64,000 bases of DNA from Pseudomonas sp. BN417 (GTDB lineage: Bacteria > Pseudomonadota > Gammaproteobacteria > Pseudomonadales > Pseudomonadaceae), in NCBI RefSeq assembly GCF_029871205.1, contig NZ_SSOJ01000162.1:181871-245870 (forward strand). The letters run 5' to 3'. Numbering within the stretch: the first letter of the stretch is position 1; every line of letters starts with the position of its first letter. Of the stretch, positions 17,082 to 24,810 are shown piece by piece. Both the position numbers and the translations under genes were made by a program. The notes beneath the pieces are model-generated. The model had not been told where the DNA came from, did no database searches, and was given only the letters and a program-made list of their open reading frames with translations.

Positions 17082-17867
17082 TCAGGCGCGGCGCGGCAGG
17101 GCAAAGCTGCAGAGGAACAGGCTGGCGGCGGAGACCACGATGGAGGGGCCGGCCGGGGTGTCCTTGAACCAGGACAGCGCCAGGCCGGCGCAGACCGCCA
17201 CCAGGCCCAGCAGGCTGGCGCCCAGCGCCATCTGCTCCGGGCTGCGGGCGTGACGCTGGGCCGCCGCCGCCGGGATGATCAGCAGGGAGGTGATCAGCAG
17301 CACCCCGACTATCTTCATGGCCACGGCGATGACGATGGCGATCAGCAGCATCAGGCCGAGGCGGATGGCCGCCACCGGCAGGCCTTCCACGCGGGCCAGC
17401 TCTTCGTGCACGGTGATCGCCAGCAGCGGCCGCCACATCCGGATCAGCACCAGCATCACCAGGGCGCTGCCGCCGAGTATCCAGGCGAGGTCCGTGCGGC
17501 TCACCGCCAGCAGGTCGCCGAAGAGGTAGCCCATCAGGTCGATGCGCACTTCGCTCATGAAGCTCAGCACCACCAGTCCGAGGGACAGGGTGCTGTGGGC
17601 GAGTATCCCCAGCAGGGTGTCCGAGGCCAGCGGCTGGCGCTGCTGCAGGGTCACCAGCAGCACGGCGAGCAGCACGCAGCCGACCGTCACGGCCAGCGTC
17701 GGGCTGACGTCCAGCATCAGGCCGAGGGCCACGCCGAGCAGGGCGGCGTGGGACAGGGTGTCGCCGAAATAGGCCATGCGCCGCCAGACCACGAAGGAGC
17801 CGAGGGGGCCGGCCACCAGGGCCAGGGCGAGGCCGGCGAGCAGGGCGTTGAGCAGGAAATCAGCCAT
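17082..17867 (-). CDS. znuB: Zinc ABC transporter permease ZnuB
   Basis: A 261-residue permease of the ABC-3 metal family with about eight membrane helices. [30 protein letters not shown] is the family's conserved N-terminal region (residues about 20-50). It imports Zn2+ with ZnuA and ZnuC under zinc limitation. Its start overlaps the end of znuC by eight bases, so both are translated together from a zur-znuC-znuB transcript. Confidence 0.95.
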   Translation of the reverse strand: MADFLLNALLAGLALALVAGPLGSFVVWRRMAYFGDTLSHAALLGVALGLMLDVSPTLAVTVGCVLLAVLLVTLQQRQPLASDTLLGILAHSTLSLGLVVLSFMSEVRIDLMGYLFGDLLAVSRTDLAWILGGSALVMLVLIRMWRPLLAITVHEELARVEGLPVAAIRLGLMLLIAIVIAVAMKIVGVLLITSLLIIPAAAAQRHARSPEQMALGASLLGLVAVCAGLALSWFKDTPAGPSIVVSAASLFLCSFALPRRA

Positions 17868-18663
17868 GGTTGCAGTCGGGGCCGTGCTTGTGGACGGGAG
17901 TGAAACGAGTGCCGCCGGGGAAGGGCGGGTTCTTCACCACCTCGCCATGCAGGTCGTGGGCATGGTCGTGATGGTGGTGGTAGACGGCCAGGCTCTTCGC
18001 GTCCTGGCCGAACAGCTCGACGAAGGCCGGGTCGCCGCTGACCTGTTCCGGATGGCCGGAGCAGCAGACGTGGCGGTTCAGGCAGACCACCTGGTCGGTG
18101 GTGCTCATCACCAGATGCAGGTCGTGGGAGACCATCAGCACGCCGCAGCCGTGGCGATCGCGCAGGCGGGTGATCAGGCGGTAGAGCTCGGCCTGACCGG
18201 CGACGTCGACGCCCTGCACCGGCTCGTCCAGCACCAGCAGCTCGGGCTCGCGCAGCAGGGCGCGGGCCAGCAGCACGCGCTGCAGTTCGCCGCCGGAGAT
18301 GTTCTGCAGCGGACTGTCGATCACCTGGGTGGCGCCCACTTCGTCCAGGGCCGAGAGCGCCGCCTTGCGGTCCACGCCCGGCACCAGGCGCAGGAAGCGC
18401 AGCACGGTGAGCGGCAGGGTGGCGTCCACCTGGAGCTTCTGCGGCATGTAGCCGATATGCAGGCGCGGCTTGCGCCAGACCTCGCCCTGGTCGGGTTTGA
18501 GCAGGCCGAGCACGGTGCGTACCAGGGTGGTCTTGCCGGCACCGTTGGGGCCGATCAGGGTGACGATCTCCCCGGCCTTCACCGCCAGGCGCACATCCTG
18601 CAGCACCGGTTGGCCGGCGAAATCGACGCCGACGCCTGCGAGGCGGATCAGGTCATCGCTCAT
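17860..18663 (-). CDS. znuC: Zinc ABC transporter ATP-binding protein ZnuC
   Basis: A 267-residue ABC ATPase. Walker A is GPNGAGKTT, the signature ISGGELQR and Walker [13 protein letters not shown]. The C-terminal tail is histidine-rich ([10 protein letters not shown], then [10 protein letters not shown]), a feature of ZnuC proteins that probably binds zinc. The ATG at 18663 lies in an ATGA overlap with the zur stop, which fixes the start; the open frame continues upstream but only inside zur. Confidence 0.95.
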   Translation of the reverse strand: MSDDLIRLAGVGVDFAGQPVLQDVRLAVKAGEIVTLIGPNGAGKTTLVRTVLGLLKPDQGEVWRKPRLHIGYMPQKLQVDATLPLTVLRFLRLVPGVDRKAALSALDEVGATQVIDSPLQNISGGELQRVLLARALLREPELLVLDEPVQGVDVAGQAELYRLITRLRDRHGCGVLMVSHDLHLVMSTTDQVVCLNRHVCCSGHPEQVSGDPAFVELFGQDAKSLAVYHHHHDHAHDLHGEVVKNPPFPGGTRFTPVHKHGPDCNHG

Positions 18664-19160
18664 GCGGCCACCTGGCAGCTGGCGCAGAGGCCGACGATTT
18701 CCACGGTCTGCCCTTCGACGACAAAGCCCACGGACTTGGCGCTCTCGACTATGGCCTGGCTGATGCTCGGCTGTTCCAGCTCGATTGCGGTCTGGCAGTT
18801 GCGACAGATGAGGAACTGGCCCTGGTGGGCGATGCCCGGATGGTTGCAGCCGACGAAGGCGTTGAGCGAGGCGATGCGGTGCACCAGGCCGTTCTCGAGG
18901 AGGAAGTCGAGGGCACGGTAGACCGTGGGCGGCGCCGCGCGGCGGCCGTCCTCCTCGGTCAGCACGCCGAGGATGTCGTAGGCGCCCAGCGGCTTGTGGC
19001 TCTGCCAGACCAGTTCCAGCACGCGCTTGCGCAGGACAGTCAGGCGCAGTCCCTGGCGGCTGCAGATGGCATCGGCCTCGGACAGGGCGTTCGACACGCA
19101 ATGGGAATGGTCGTGGGGGCGACAGGCCAGAGGGGCTTTTGCGCTGATCGGCTTGAGCAT
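18660..19160 (-). CDS. zur: Zinc uptake regulator Zur (Np20)
   Basis: A 166-residue Fur-family repressor. The winged helix covers residues about 30-90 ([36 protein letters not shown]). The structural zinc site is the cysteine pairs CRNC and CASC, and an N-terminal HDHSHC motif may add a ligand. With zinc bound it should repress both this operon and znuA through the palindrome at 19189-19201. It is the first gene of zur-znuC-znuB. In-frame starts further upstream would run through the operator and are rejected. Confidence 0.94.
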   Translation of the reverse strand: MLKPISAKAPLACRPHDHSHCVSNALSEADAICSRQGLRLTVLRKRVLELVWQSHKPLGAYDILGVLTEEDGRRAAPPTVYRALDFLLENGLVHRIASLNAFVGCNHPGIAHQGQFLICRNCQTAIELEQPSISQAIVESAKSVGFVVEGQTVEIVGLCASCQVAA

Positions 19161-19188
19161 GGCGGCGGCGACGTCTGGAGAAAGAGAC

Positions 19189-19201
19189 GTTATTCTATAA
19201 C
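19189..19201. promoter_or_regulatory. Zur operator between zur and znuA
   Basis: GTTAT-TCT-ATAAC is a perfect 5-3-5 palindrome matching the core of the gammaproteobacterial Zur box (GTTATANTATAAC). It lies 28 bases from the zur start and 23 bases from the znuA start, so one site can control both directions. Confidence 0.85.
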
Positions 19202-19224
19202 TCTTTTCCCGCCGAGTCTGTGCC

Positions 19225-20142
19225 GTGCTCCGTCTATTCGTCTCCCTGATCCTCAGCGCCTGTGCCCTGTCGGCCCAGGCCGACGTGCGCCTGCTGACCA
19301 GCATCAAGCCGCTGCAACTGATCGCCGCCGCCGTGCAGGATGGCGCTGGCCAGCCCGACGTGCTGCTACCTCCCGGCGCTTCGCCACACCAATACGCGCT
19401 GCGTCCCTCCGATGTGCGCCGGGTGCGCGAGGCGGAGCTCTTCTACTGGATTGGCCCCGACCTGGAGGGCTTCCTGCCGCGCGTGCTGCAGGGGCGCGAC
19501 AAGCCCAACGTGGCCGTGCAGACGCTGCCCGGACTGCAACTGCGTCACTTCGAAGCCGTTCACGACGAGCATGAAGAAGAAGGCCACGATGAACACGAGC
19601 ACGACCATGACCATCGCCCCGGCTCCCTGGACGCCCACCTCTGGCTGCTGCCGGCCAACGCACGGGTGATCGCCGCGCACATGGCCGTCGACCTGGCCGC
19701 TGCCGACCCGGCCAACGCCGTTCGCTACCAGGCCAACCTGAAGGCCTTCGAGGGCCGCCTCGACCAGCTCGACGCGAAGCTCAAGGCGCGCATGGCGGGC
19801 GTCGCCGGAAAGCCCTTCTTCGTCTTCCACGAAGCCTTCGACTACTTCGAGGCCGCGTACGGCCTGAGCCATTCCGGCGTGTTCAGCGTGGCCAGCGAAG
19901 TGCAGCCCGGCGCCCGCCACGTCGCCGCCATGCGCGACCGGTTGCAGAAAGCGGGCCCCAGCTGCGTATTCAGTGAGCCGCCGGTACGCCCGCGCCTCGC
20001 CGAAACGCTGACCGCCGGCCTTTCGGTGCGCATGGCCGAGCTGGATGCGCTGGGGACGAACGCACCGGTTGCGGCCGATGGCTACGAGCATTTGCTGCAG
20101 AACCTGGGCGATGGCCTGGCGGGATGCCTGGAAGCGCTCTGA
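19225..20142 (+). CDS. znuA: Zinc ABC transporter substrate-binding protein ZnuA
   Basis: A 305-residue periplasmic zinc-binding protein with a signal peptide cleaved near ALSAQADV (about residue 20). Zinc ligands expected from the family are in LPPGASPHQYAL, DAHLWLLP and FHEAFDYF. The flexible loop HDEHEEEGHDEHEHDHDH (about residues 113-130) is the usual metal-gathering His-rich stretch. The start is a GTG at 19225 with a poor ribosome site. It diverges from zur across a Zur box. Confidence 0.94.
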   Translation: MLRLFVSLILSACALSAQADVRLLTSIKPLQLIAAAVQDGAGQPDVLLPPGASPHQYALRPSDVRRVREAELFYWIGPDLEGFLPRVLQGRDKPNVAVQTLPGLQLRHFEAVHDEHEEEGHDEHEHDHDHRPGSLDAHLWLLPANARVIAAHMAVDLAAADPANAVRYQANLKAFEGRLDQLDAKLKARMAGVAGKPFFVFHEAFDYFEAAYGLSHSGVFSVASEVQPGARHVAAMRDRLQKAGPSCVFSEPPVRPRLAETLTAGLSVRMAELDALGTNAPVAADGYEHLLQNLGDGLAGCLEAL

Positions 20143-20150
20143 AGCAGGTC

Positions 20151-20237
20151 GTAGGGTGCGCTGTGCGCACCAATGCCGGCGTCAAGGTTACCGCGCAGTA
20201 CGCCCAGACTCCGTCTGGTGCGCATGGCGCACCCTAC
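20151..20237. repeat. Extragenic palindrome, GTAGGGTGCGC family
   Basis: Arms of 22 bases at 20151-20172 and 20216-20237 pair with only two mismatches, around a 43-base spacer. A perfect copy of the same family lies at 43054-43111. It sits just after znuA and may end its transcript. The rest of the 232-base gap before nrdJa has a 12-base palindrome at 20337-20348. Confidence 0.8.
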
Positions 20238-20374
20238 CGTTCTGCGCCATGCCAGCGAGGGACAGCACCCCGCCTGCTAAGGTGAGAGAGGGGCCGCGGG
20301 CCGCATTGATGTGGATCAGCGGCCGGCATTCGTGGTCAGACTAGTCTGGACTCTTCATCGAGGGAGGGCAGAGG

Positions 20375-22522
20375 ATGGCCAGGACGGGGGCACCCAAGCA
20401 GGTCCAGGGCAACCACGGCATCGCCTTGCAGGCGGCGTCGGAGGACATCTGGGACAGCAAGTACCGCCTCAAGCACAAGGACGGCACGCCGATCGACGTC
20501 ACCCCGGACGCCACCTGGCAGCGCGTCGCCCGCGCGCTGTCTGGCGTGGAGGCCGACGCCGAGGCCCGCGAGCACTGGTACGAGCGCTTCCTCTGGGCCC
20601 TGCGCAACGGCGCGGTGCCGGCCGGGCGGATCATCTCCAACGCCGGCGCCCAGGACTTCAAGCCGGCCACCTCGACCATCAACTGCACCGTCTCCGGCAC
20701 CATCCTCGACTCCATGGACGACATCCTCGGCAAGGTCCACGAAGCGGGGCTCACCCTCAAGGCCGGTTGCGGTATCGGTTACGAATTCAGCACCCTGCGC
20801 CCGCACGGTGCCTACGTTTCCGGCGCCGGTGCGCAGACCAGCGGGCCGCTGTCGTTCATGGATATCTACGACAAGATGTGCTTCACCGTGAGCTCCGCCG
20901 GCGGCCGCCGCGGCGCCCAGATGGGCACCTTCGACGTTTGCCACCCGGATGTGCGCGAGTTCATCCGCGCCAAGCGCGAGGACGGTCGCCTGCGCCAGTT
21001 CAACCTCAGCCTGCTGGTCAGCGACGCCTTCATGCACGCGGTGGAGAACGATACCGAATGGCCGCTGCTCTACCCGGTGCATCCCAAGGAGCGGGACGAG
21101 CTGGATTTCCATGACCCGACCCAGGTGATCTGGCGCGACTGGCCGGTGCACGACGGCTACATAACGCGCGAGGACGGCCTGGTGGCCTGCAAGGTCTACG
21201 GCCGCGTCCAGGCCCGGCACCTGTGGGACATGATCATGGTCTCCACCTACGACTTCGCGGAGCCCGGCTTCATCCTCATCGACCGGGTCAACGAGCTGAA
21301 CAACAACTGGTGGTGCGAGGCGATCCGGGCGACCAATCCCTGTGGCGAACAACCGCTTCCACCCTATGGCTCCTGCCTGCTCGGCTCGATCAACCTGACC
21401 GCCTTCGTCGAGGAGCCCTTCGGCGAAGACGCCCATTTCGACTGGGAGCGCTTCCGCTCCGTGGTGCGGGTGTTCACCCGCATGCTCGACAACGTGGTGG
21501 AGATCAACGGCCTGCCACTGGAGCGGCAGCGCGAGGAGATCCTCGGCAAGCGCCGCCATGGCATGGGCTTTCTTGGCCTGGGATCGGCCCTGGCGCTGCT
21601 GCGACTGCGTTACGGCAGCACCGAGGCCTGCGTGTTCACCGAGGAGGTGGCGCGGGAAATGGCCCTGGCCGGCTGGCAGATGGCCCTGGAGCTGGCTCGG
21701 GAGAAAGGCCCGGCGCCGGTGCTGACCCGGGACTACGAGGTGACCGCGGCCATGCTGCGCAAGCGCCCGGAGATGCAGGATGACGGTTACAAGGTCGGCG
21801 ACCGGGTGCCCGGGCGCATCCTCCACGCCCGCTACTCCCGCTACATGCAGCGCATCGCCGAATACGCGCCGGAGCTGGTGGCCGAGCTGGCCGAGGTGGG
21901 CGCGCGCTTCACCCACCACAGCTCCATCGCCCCCACCGGGACCATCAGCCTGAGCCTGGCCAACAACGCCTCCAACGGCATCGAGCCGAGCTACGCCCAT
22001 CAGTACTCGCGCAACCTGATCCGCCCCGGGCGCAAGACCAAGGAGAAGATCGAGGTGTGCAGCTACGAGCTGCTGGCCTATCGCGCGCTGGTCAACAGCC
22101 GGGCGCGGGCGGATGCCGAGCACCCGGCGCAGCGCCTGCCGGACTACTTCGTCAGCGCCGACGATATCAGCCCCGCCGAGCATGTGGACATGCAGGCTGC
22201 GGCGCAGAAGTGGATCGATTCCTCCATTTCCAAGACCGCCAACGTGCCCACCGAATTCCCCTTCGAGGGCTTCAAGGACATCTACCTCCACGCCTGGCGC
22301 CAGGGGCTCAAGGGTTGCACCACCTTCCGCTTTAACCCGGCGGCTTTTCAGGGCGTGCTGGTGAAGGAGTCGGACCTGGAGAAAACCGTCTACCGCTTCG
22401 AGCTGGAGGACGGTACCCAGGTGGAACTGCGCGGTAACGAGGAAGTGGAATACGACGGCGAGGTGCACACCGCCGCCAACCTGTTCGAGGCCCTGAAAGA
22501 AGGCTACTACGGCAAGTACTGA
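20375..22522 (+). CDS. nrdJa: Adenosylcobalamin-dependent ribonucleotide reductase, large part
   Basis: A 715-residue class II ribonucleotide reductase catalytic subunit, which makes deoxyribonucleotides with or without oxygen using coenzyme B12. The active-site triad is visible as N321-P-C323-G-E325 in NPCGEQPLPPYGSC. The partner redox cysteine is in STINCTVSGT, and GCTTFRFNP lies near the end. Family proteins are usually one chain of 900 or more residues; here, as in P. aeruginosa, the C-terminal part is a separate gene (nrdJb) 16 bases downstream. GGAGGGCAGAGG precedes the ATG. No cobalamin riboswitch is visible upstream. Confidence 0.93.
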   Translation: MARTGAPKQVQGNHGIALQAASEDIWDSKYRLKHKDGTPIDVTPDATWQRVARALSGVEADAEAREHWYERFLWALRNGAVPAGRIISNAGAQDFKPATSTINCTVSGTILDSMDDILGKVHEAGLTLKAGCGIGYEFSTLRPHGAYVSGAGAQTSGPLSFMDIYDKMCFTVSSAGGRRGAQMGTFDVCHPDVREFIRAKREDGRLRQFNLSLLVSDAFMHAVENDTEWPLLYPVHPKERDELDFHDPTQVIWRDWPVHDGYITREDGLVACKVYGRVQARHLWDMIMVSTYDFAEPGFILIDRVNELNNNWWCEAIRATNPCGEQPLPPYGSCLLGSINLTAFVEEPFGEDAHFDWERFRSVVRVFTRMLDNVVEINGLPLERQREEILGKRRHGMGFLGLGSALALLRLRYGSTEACVFTEEVAREMALAGWQMALELAREKGPAPVLTRDYEVTAAMLRKRPEMQDDGYKVGDRVPGRILHARYSRYMQRIAEYAPELVAELAEVGARFTHHSSIAPTGTISLSLANNASNGIEPSYAHQYSRNLIRPGRKTKEKIEVCSYELLAYRALVNSRARADAEHPAQRLPDYFVSADDISPAEHVDMQAAAQKWIDSSISKTANVPTEFPFEGFKDIYLHAWRQGLKGCTTFRFNPAAFQGVLVKESDLEKTVYRFELEDGTQVELRGNEEVEYDGEVHTAANLFEALKEGYYGKY

Positions 22523-22538
22523 ACGAGCGGAGGCCGTC

Positions 22539-23225
22539 ATGACCCTGAAGATCGAGAAGAAGATCAAGGGCTTCAGCCTGGTGGACCTGGACCAGGAAAA
22601 AGCCCGCAAGGCCGCCGAGGAAGCGGCCTCCGTGGTGACGATGGACGAGACCCTGCAACGTCCAGAAACCCTGGTTGGCGCCACCTACAAGATCAAGTCG
22701 CCGCTGTTCGAGCATGCGCTTTACGTGACCATCAACGACATCGTGCTCAACGCCGGCACCGCCTTCGAGCAGCGCCGGCCCTTCGAGATCTTCATCAACT
22801 CCAAGGGCATGGAGCACTTCCAGTGGATAGTGGCACTCACCCGCATCATGTCGGCGGTGTTCCGCAAGGGCGGTGACTGCACCTTCCTGGTGGAGGAACT
22901 GAAGGCCGTGTTCGACCCGCGCGGCGGCTACCTCAAGCGCGGCGGCGTCTACATGCCGTCGCTGGTGGCCGAGATCGGTGCGGTCCTGGAGCGCCACCTG
23001 GTAGCCATCGGCCTGATGGAAGGACAGCAGCTGGACGAGGAGCACAAGCTCTACCTGGCCGAGAAGCGCGCCGCCTACGAAGCCAGCCTGGGCACCTCAA
23101 CTGCTGAGCCCGGCGAAGGCTTCCCGCCCGGCGCCCAGCTCTGCGGCAAGTGCAATACCCAGGCGGTGGTGCAGATGGACGGCTGCGCCACCTGTCTCAA
23201 CTGCGGGCATTCCAAGTGTGGGTGA
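22539..23225 (+). CDS. nrdJb: Ribonucleotide reductase class II, C-terminal part (NrdJb)
   Basis: A 228-residue protein equal to the C-terminal portion of single-chain NrdJ. It includes the ARKAAEEAASVVTMDETLQR region and ends with the cysteine-rich tail LCGKCNTQAVVQMDGCATC plus CGHSKCG. In unsplit class II reductases this tail carries the cysteines that shuttle reducing power to the active site and bind zinc. It must assemble with NrdJa to form an active enzyme. The genes are 16 bases apart and clearly co-transcribed. Confidence 0.92.
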   Translation: MTLKIEKKIKGFSLVDLDQEKARKAAEEAASVVTMDETLQRPETLVGATYKIKSPLFEHALYVTINDIVLNAGTAFEQRRPFEIFINSKGMEHFQWIVALTRIMSAVFRKGGDCTFLVEELKAVFDPRGGYLKRGGVYMPSLVAEIGAVLERHLVAIGLMEGQQLDEEHKLYLAEKRAAYEASLGTSTAEPGEGFPPGAQLCGKCNTQAVVQMDGCATCLNCGHSKCG

Positions 23226-23352
23226 GCCGGAAAAGGCAACGCATGCGTTGCCCCGGCGAACGACCGGCCATGGATGGCCGGGCCGGGGTTGAACTTGGGC
23301 AGAGGAGTAACGACAGGGATGTCTGCTCGGACCTGTTGCAAAGCGCAATCAT

Positions 23353-23450
23353 TGTGGGGGCGAATTCATTCGCCAAGCAGGCCGAAGGTCTGCCCCTGGA
23401 GGTACAAGGGGCAGCTGCGCTGCCCTTGGCGAATGAATTCGCCCCTACAG
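23353..23450. repeat. Large composite extragenic palindrome (GGGGCGAATTCATTCGC family)
   Basis: Perfect 21-base arms at 23357-23377 and 23425-23445 enclose two smaller hairpins (GCAGGCC-type and GGGGCAGCTGCGCTGCCC). It is the most complete copy of the family in this window. It lies in the convergent gap between nrdJb and thrB; the palindrome at 23235-23252 (GGCAACGCATGCGTTGCC) in the same gap may also fold. Confidence 0.85.
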
Positions 23451-23470
23451 AAAGCGGATCCGCCCTGGGC

Positions 23471-24421
23471 TCAGAGCGCGAACGGCAACGCCACCTCGAT
23501 CTTCTGCCTGTGCGCCAGCCTGGTCTGGAACACACCCGGATCGTGGATCAGCACGTCCTGCCCGGCGAAGGCATTGGCGGCGATCAGTCGTGACAGCCAG
23601 AAGCGCACGCAGGCGATGCGCAGGGCGGTGGGCCAGAGTTCGGCTTCGGCGGCGGTGAACGGGCGCAGCGCGGCATAGGCGCCGAGCAGCGCGCGGGCGA
23701 GGTGGGCGTCGAGGCGGCCCTCTTCGTCCGAGCACCAATCGTTCAGGCAGATGGCCAGGTCGTAGAGCATTGGGCCGGAGCAGGCGTTGTAGAAGTCGAT
23801 GACCCCAGCCAGGTGGGTGCCGTCGAACAGCACGTTGTCCTTGAACAGGTCAGCGTGCAGGTTGGCGCGCGGCAGGGCGAGGAAGCGCGCCTTGAGCTCG
23901 CCGATCTCCTTCAGTGCATCGCGCAGCAGCGGGAGCGCGTCATGGTCAAGCTGCAGGGCCAGGGAGGGGCCCTCGTCGAGCATCCAGTCCAGGCCGCGGT
24001 CACTCCTGCGCTCCAGTACCTGGTCGCGGGTGGCCAGGTGCAGGCGCGCCAGCAGGGCGCCGACCTCGGCACAGTGGTGGGCATTGGGTTCGCGCACATG
24101 CTTGCCCGGCAGGCGTGGCTGCAACAGGGCCGGCTTCTCCGCCAGCTCGCGCAATGCCTCGCCGCCTTCCGTGCGCAGGGCGTAGGGCACCGGCAGGCCG
24201 GCGTCGTGGAGCACATCGAGCAGTTCGATGAAGAACGGCAGGTCGTGGCTGGGACCGCGCTCCACCAGGGTCAGTACGTATTCACCCTGTTCCAGGCTGA
24301 CGAAGAAGTTGCTGTTCTCGGAGCCTTCGGCAATGCCCTGGAAATCCTTCAGCCGGCCCAGCCCGTAGGGGGCGAGGAAGGCTTCCAGTTCCGGACGTTC
24401 GAGTGGGGTGAATACGGACAT
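23471..24421 (-). CDS. thrB: Homoserine kinase (APH-fold type)
   Basis: A 316-residue kinase of the aminoglycoside-phosphotransferase superfamily that acts as homoserine kinase in Pseudomonas (threonine pathway: homoserine to O-phosphohomoserine). The catalytic loop is LHADLFKDNVLFDG and the magnesium-binding Asp follows in GVIDFYNACSGP. Length and N-terminus (MSVFTPLERPELEAFLAPYG) agree with this ThrB group, which is unrelated to the GHMP kinase of E. coli. The next gene on the same strand is a DUF2782 protein 33 bases upstream. Confidence 0.93.
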   Translation of the reverse strand: MSVFTPLERPELEAFLAPYGLGRLKDFQGIAEGSENSNFFVSLEQGEYVLTLVERGPSHDLPFFIELLDVLHDAGLPVPYALRTEGGEALRELAEKPALLQPRLPGKHVREPNAHHCAEVGALLARLHLATRDQVLERRSDRGLDWMLDEGPSLALQLDHDALPLLRDALKEIGELKARFLALPRANLHADLFKDNVLFDGTHLAGVIDFYNACSGPMLYDLAICLNDWCSDEEGRLDAHLARALLGAYAALRPFTAAEAELWPTALRIACVRFWLSRLIAANAFAGQDVLIHDPGVFQTRLAHRQKIEVALPFAL

Positions 24422-24454
24422 TGGGCTACCTTGTTACGGGGTTTTTCGTGTGTG

Positions 24455-24736
24455 CTACCAGCTGAAGATTTCCCAGGCCGGGATCAGCATGTCGGGGTTG
24501 TCCGAGCGGACGTAATTGCTATCGCCATCGGCGCGGACCAGGAAGTACGGCTTGCCGTTCTTCGGGGTGACCTTGATGGCGTAGAGGAAACCGTTGACGC
24601 GGTATTCCTGGATGGTCTTGTCGCCCTCCTGGCGGATGGTGACGTCCGGTTCCGCGGACGGCTCGTCGGCGGCGAACGTGGCGACTGGGGCTACTGCCAG
24701 CAGGCTGGCGAGCAAAAGGCGGTTCAGTGCGCGCAT
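24455..24736 (-). CDS. Periplasmic DUF2782 protein
   Basis: A 93-residue secreted protein. The signal peptide (RALNRLLLASLLAVAPVATFAA) is followed by an acidic stretch and the conserved DUF2782 core (ADEPDVTIRQ-type start, TIQEYRVNGFLYAIKVTPK, GKPYFLVRADGD). Its role is unknown. It lies just upstream of thrB and diverges from polA, as in other Pseudomonas. The ATG at 24736 is chosen because the hydrophobic signal begins there. Confidence 0.82.
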   Translation of the reverse strand: MRALNRLLLASLLAVAPVATFAADEPSAEPDVTIRQEGDKTIQEYRVNGFLYAIKVTPKNGKPYFLVRADGDSNYVRSDNPDMLIPAWEIFSW

Positions 24737-24810
24737 GGTAACCTTGTCCCTTCTCGTCAATGATCGGTCCATTCTACTTCGGGTCCGGTGAATAAAGGTT
24801 GATTTCACGC

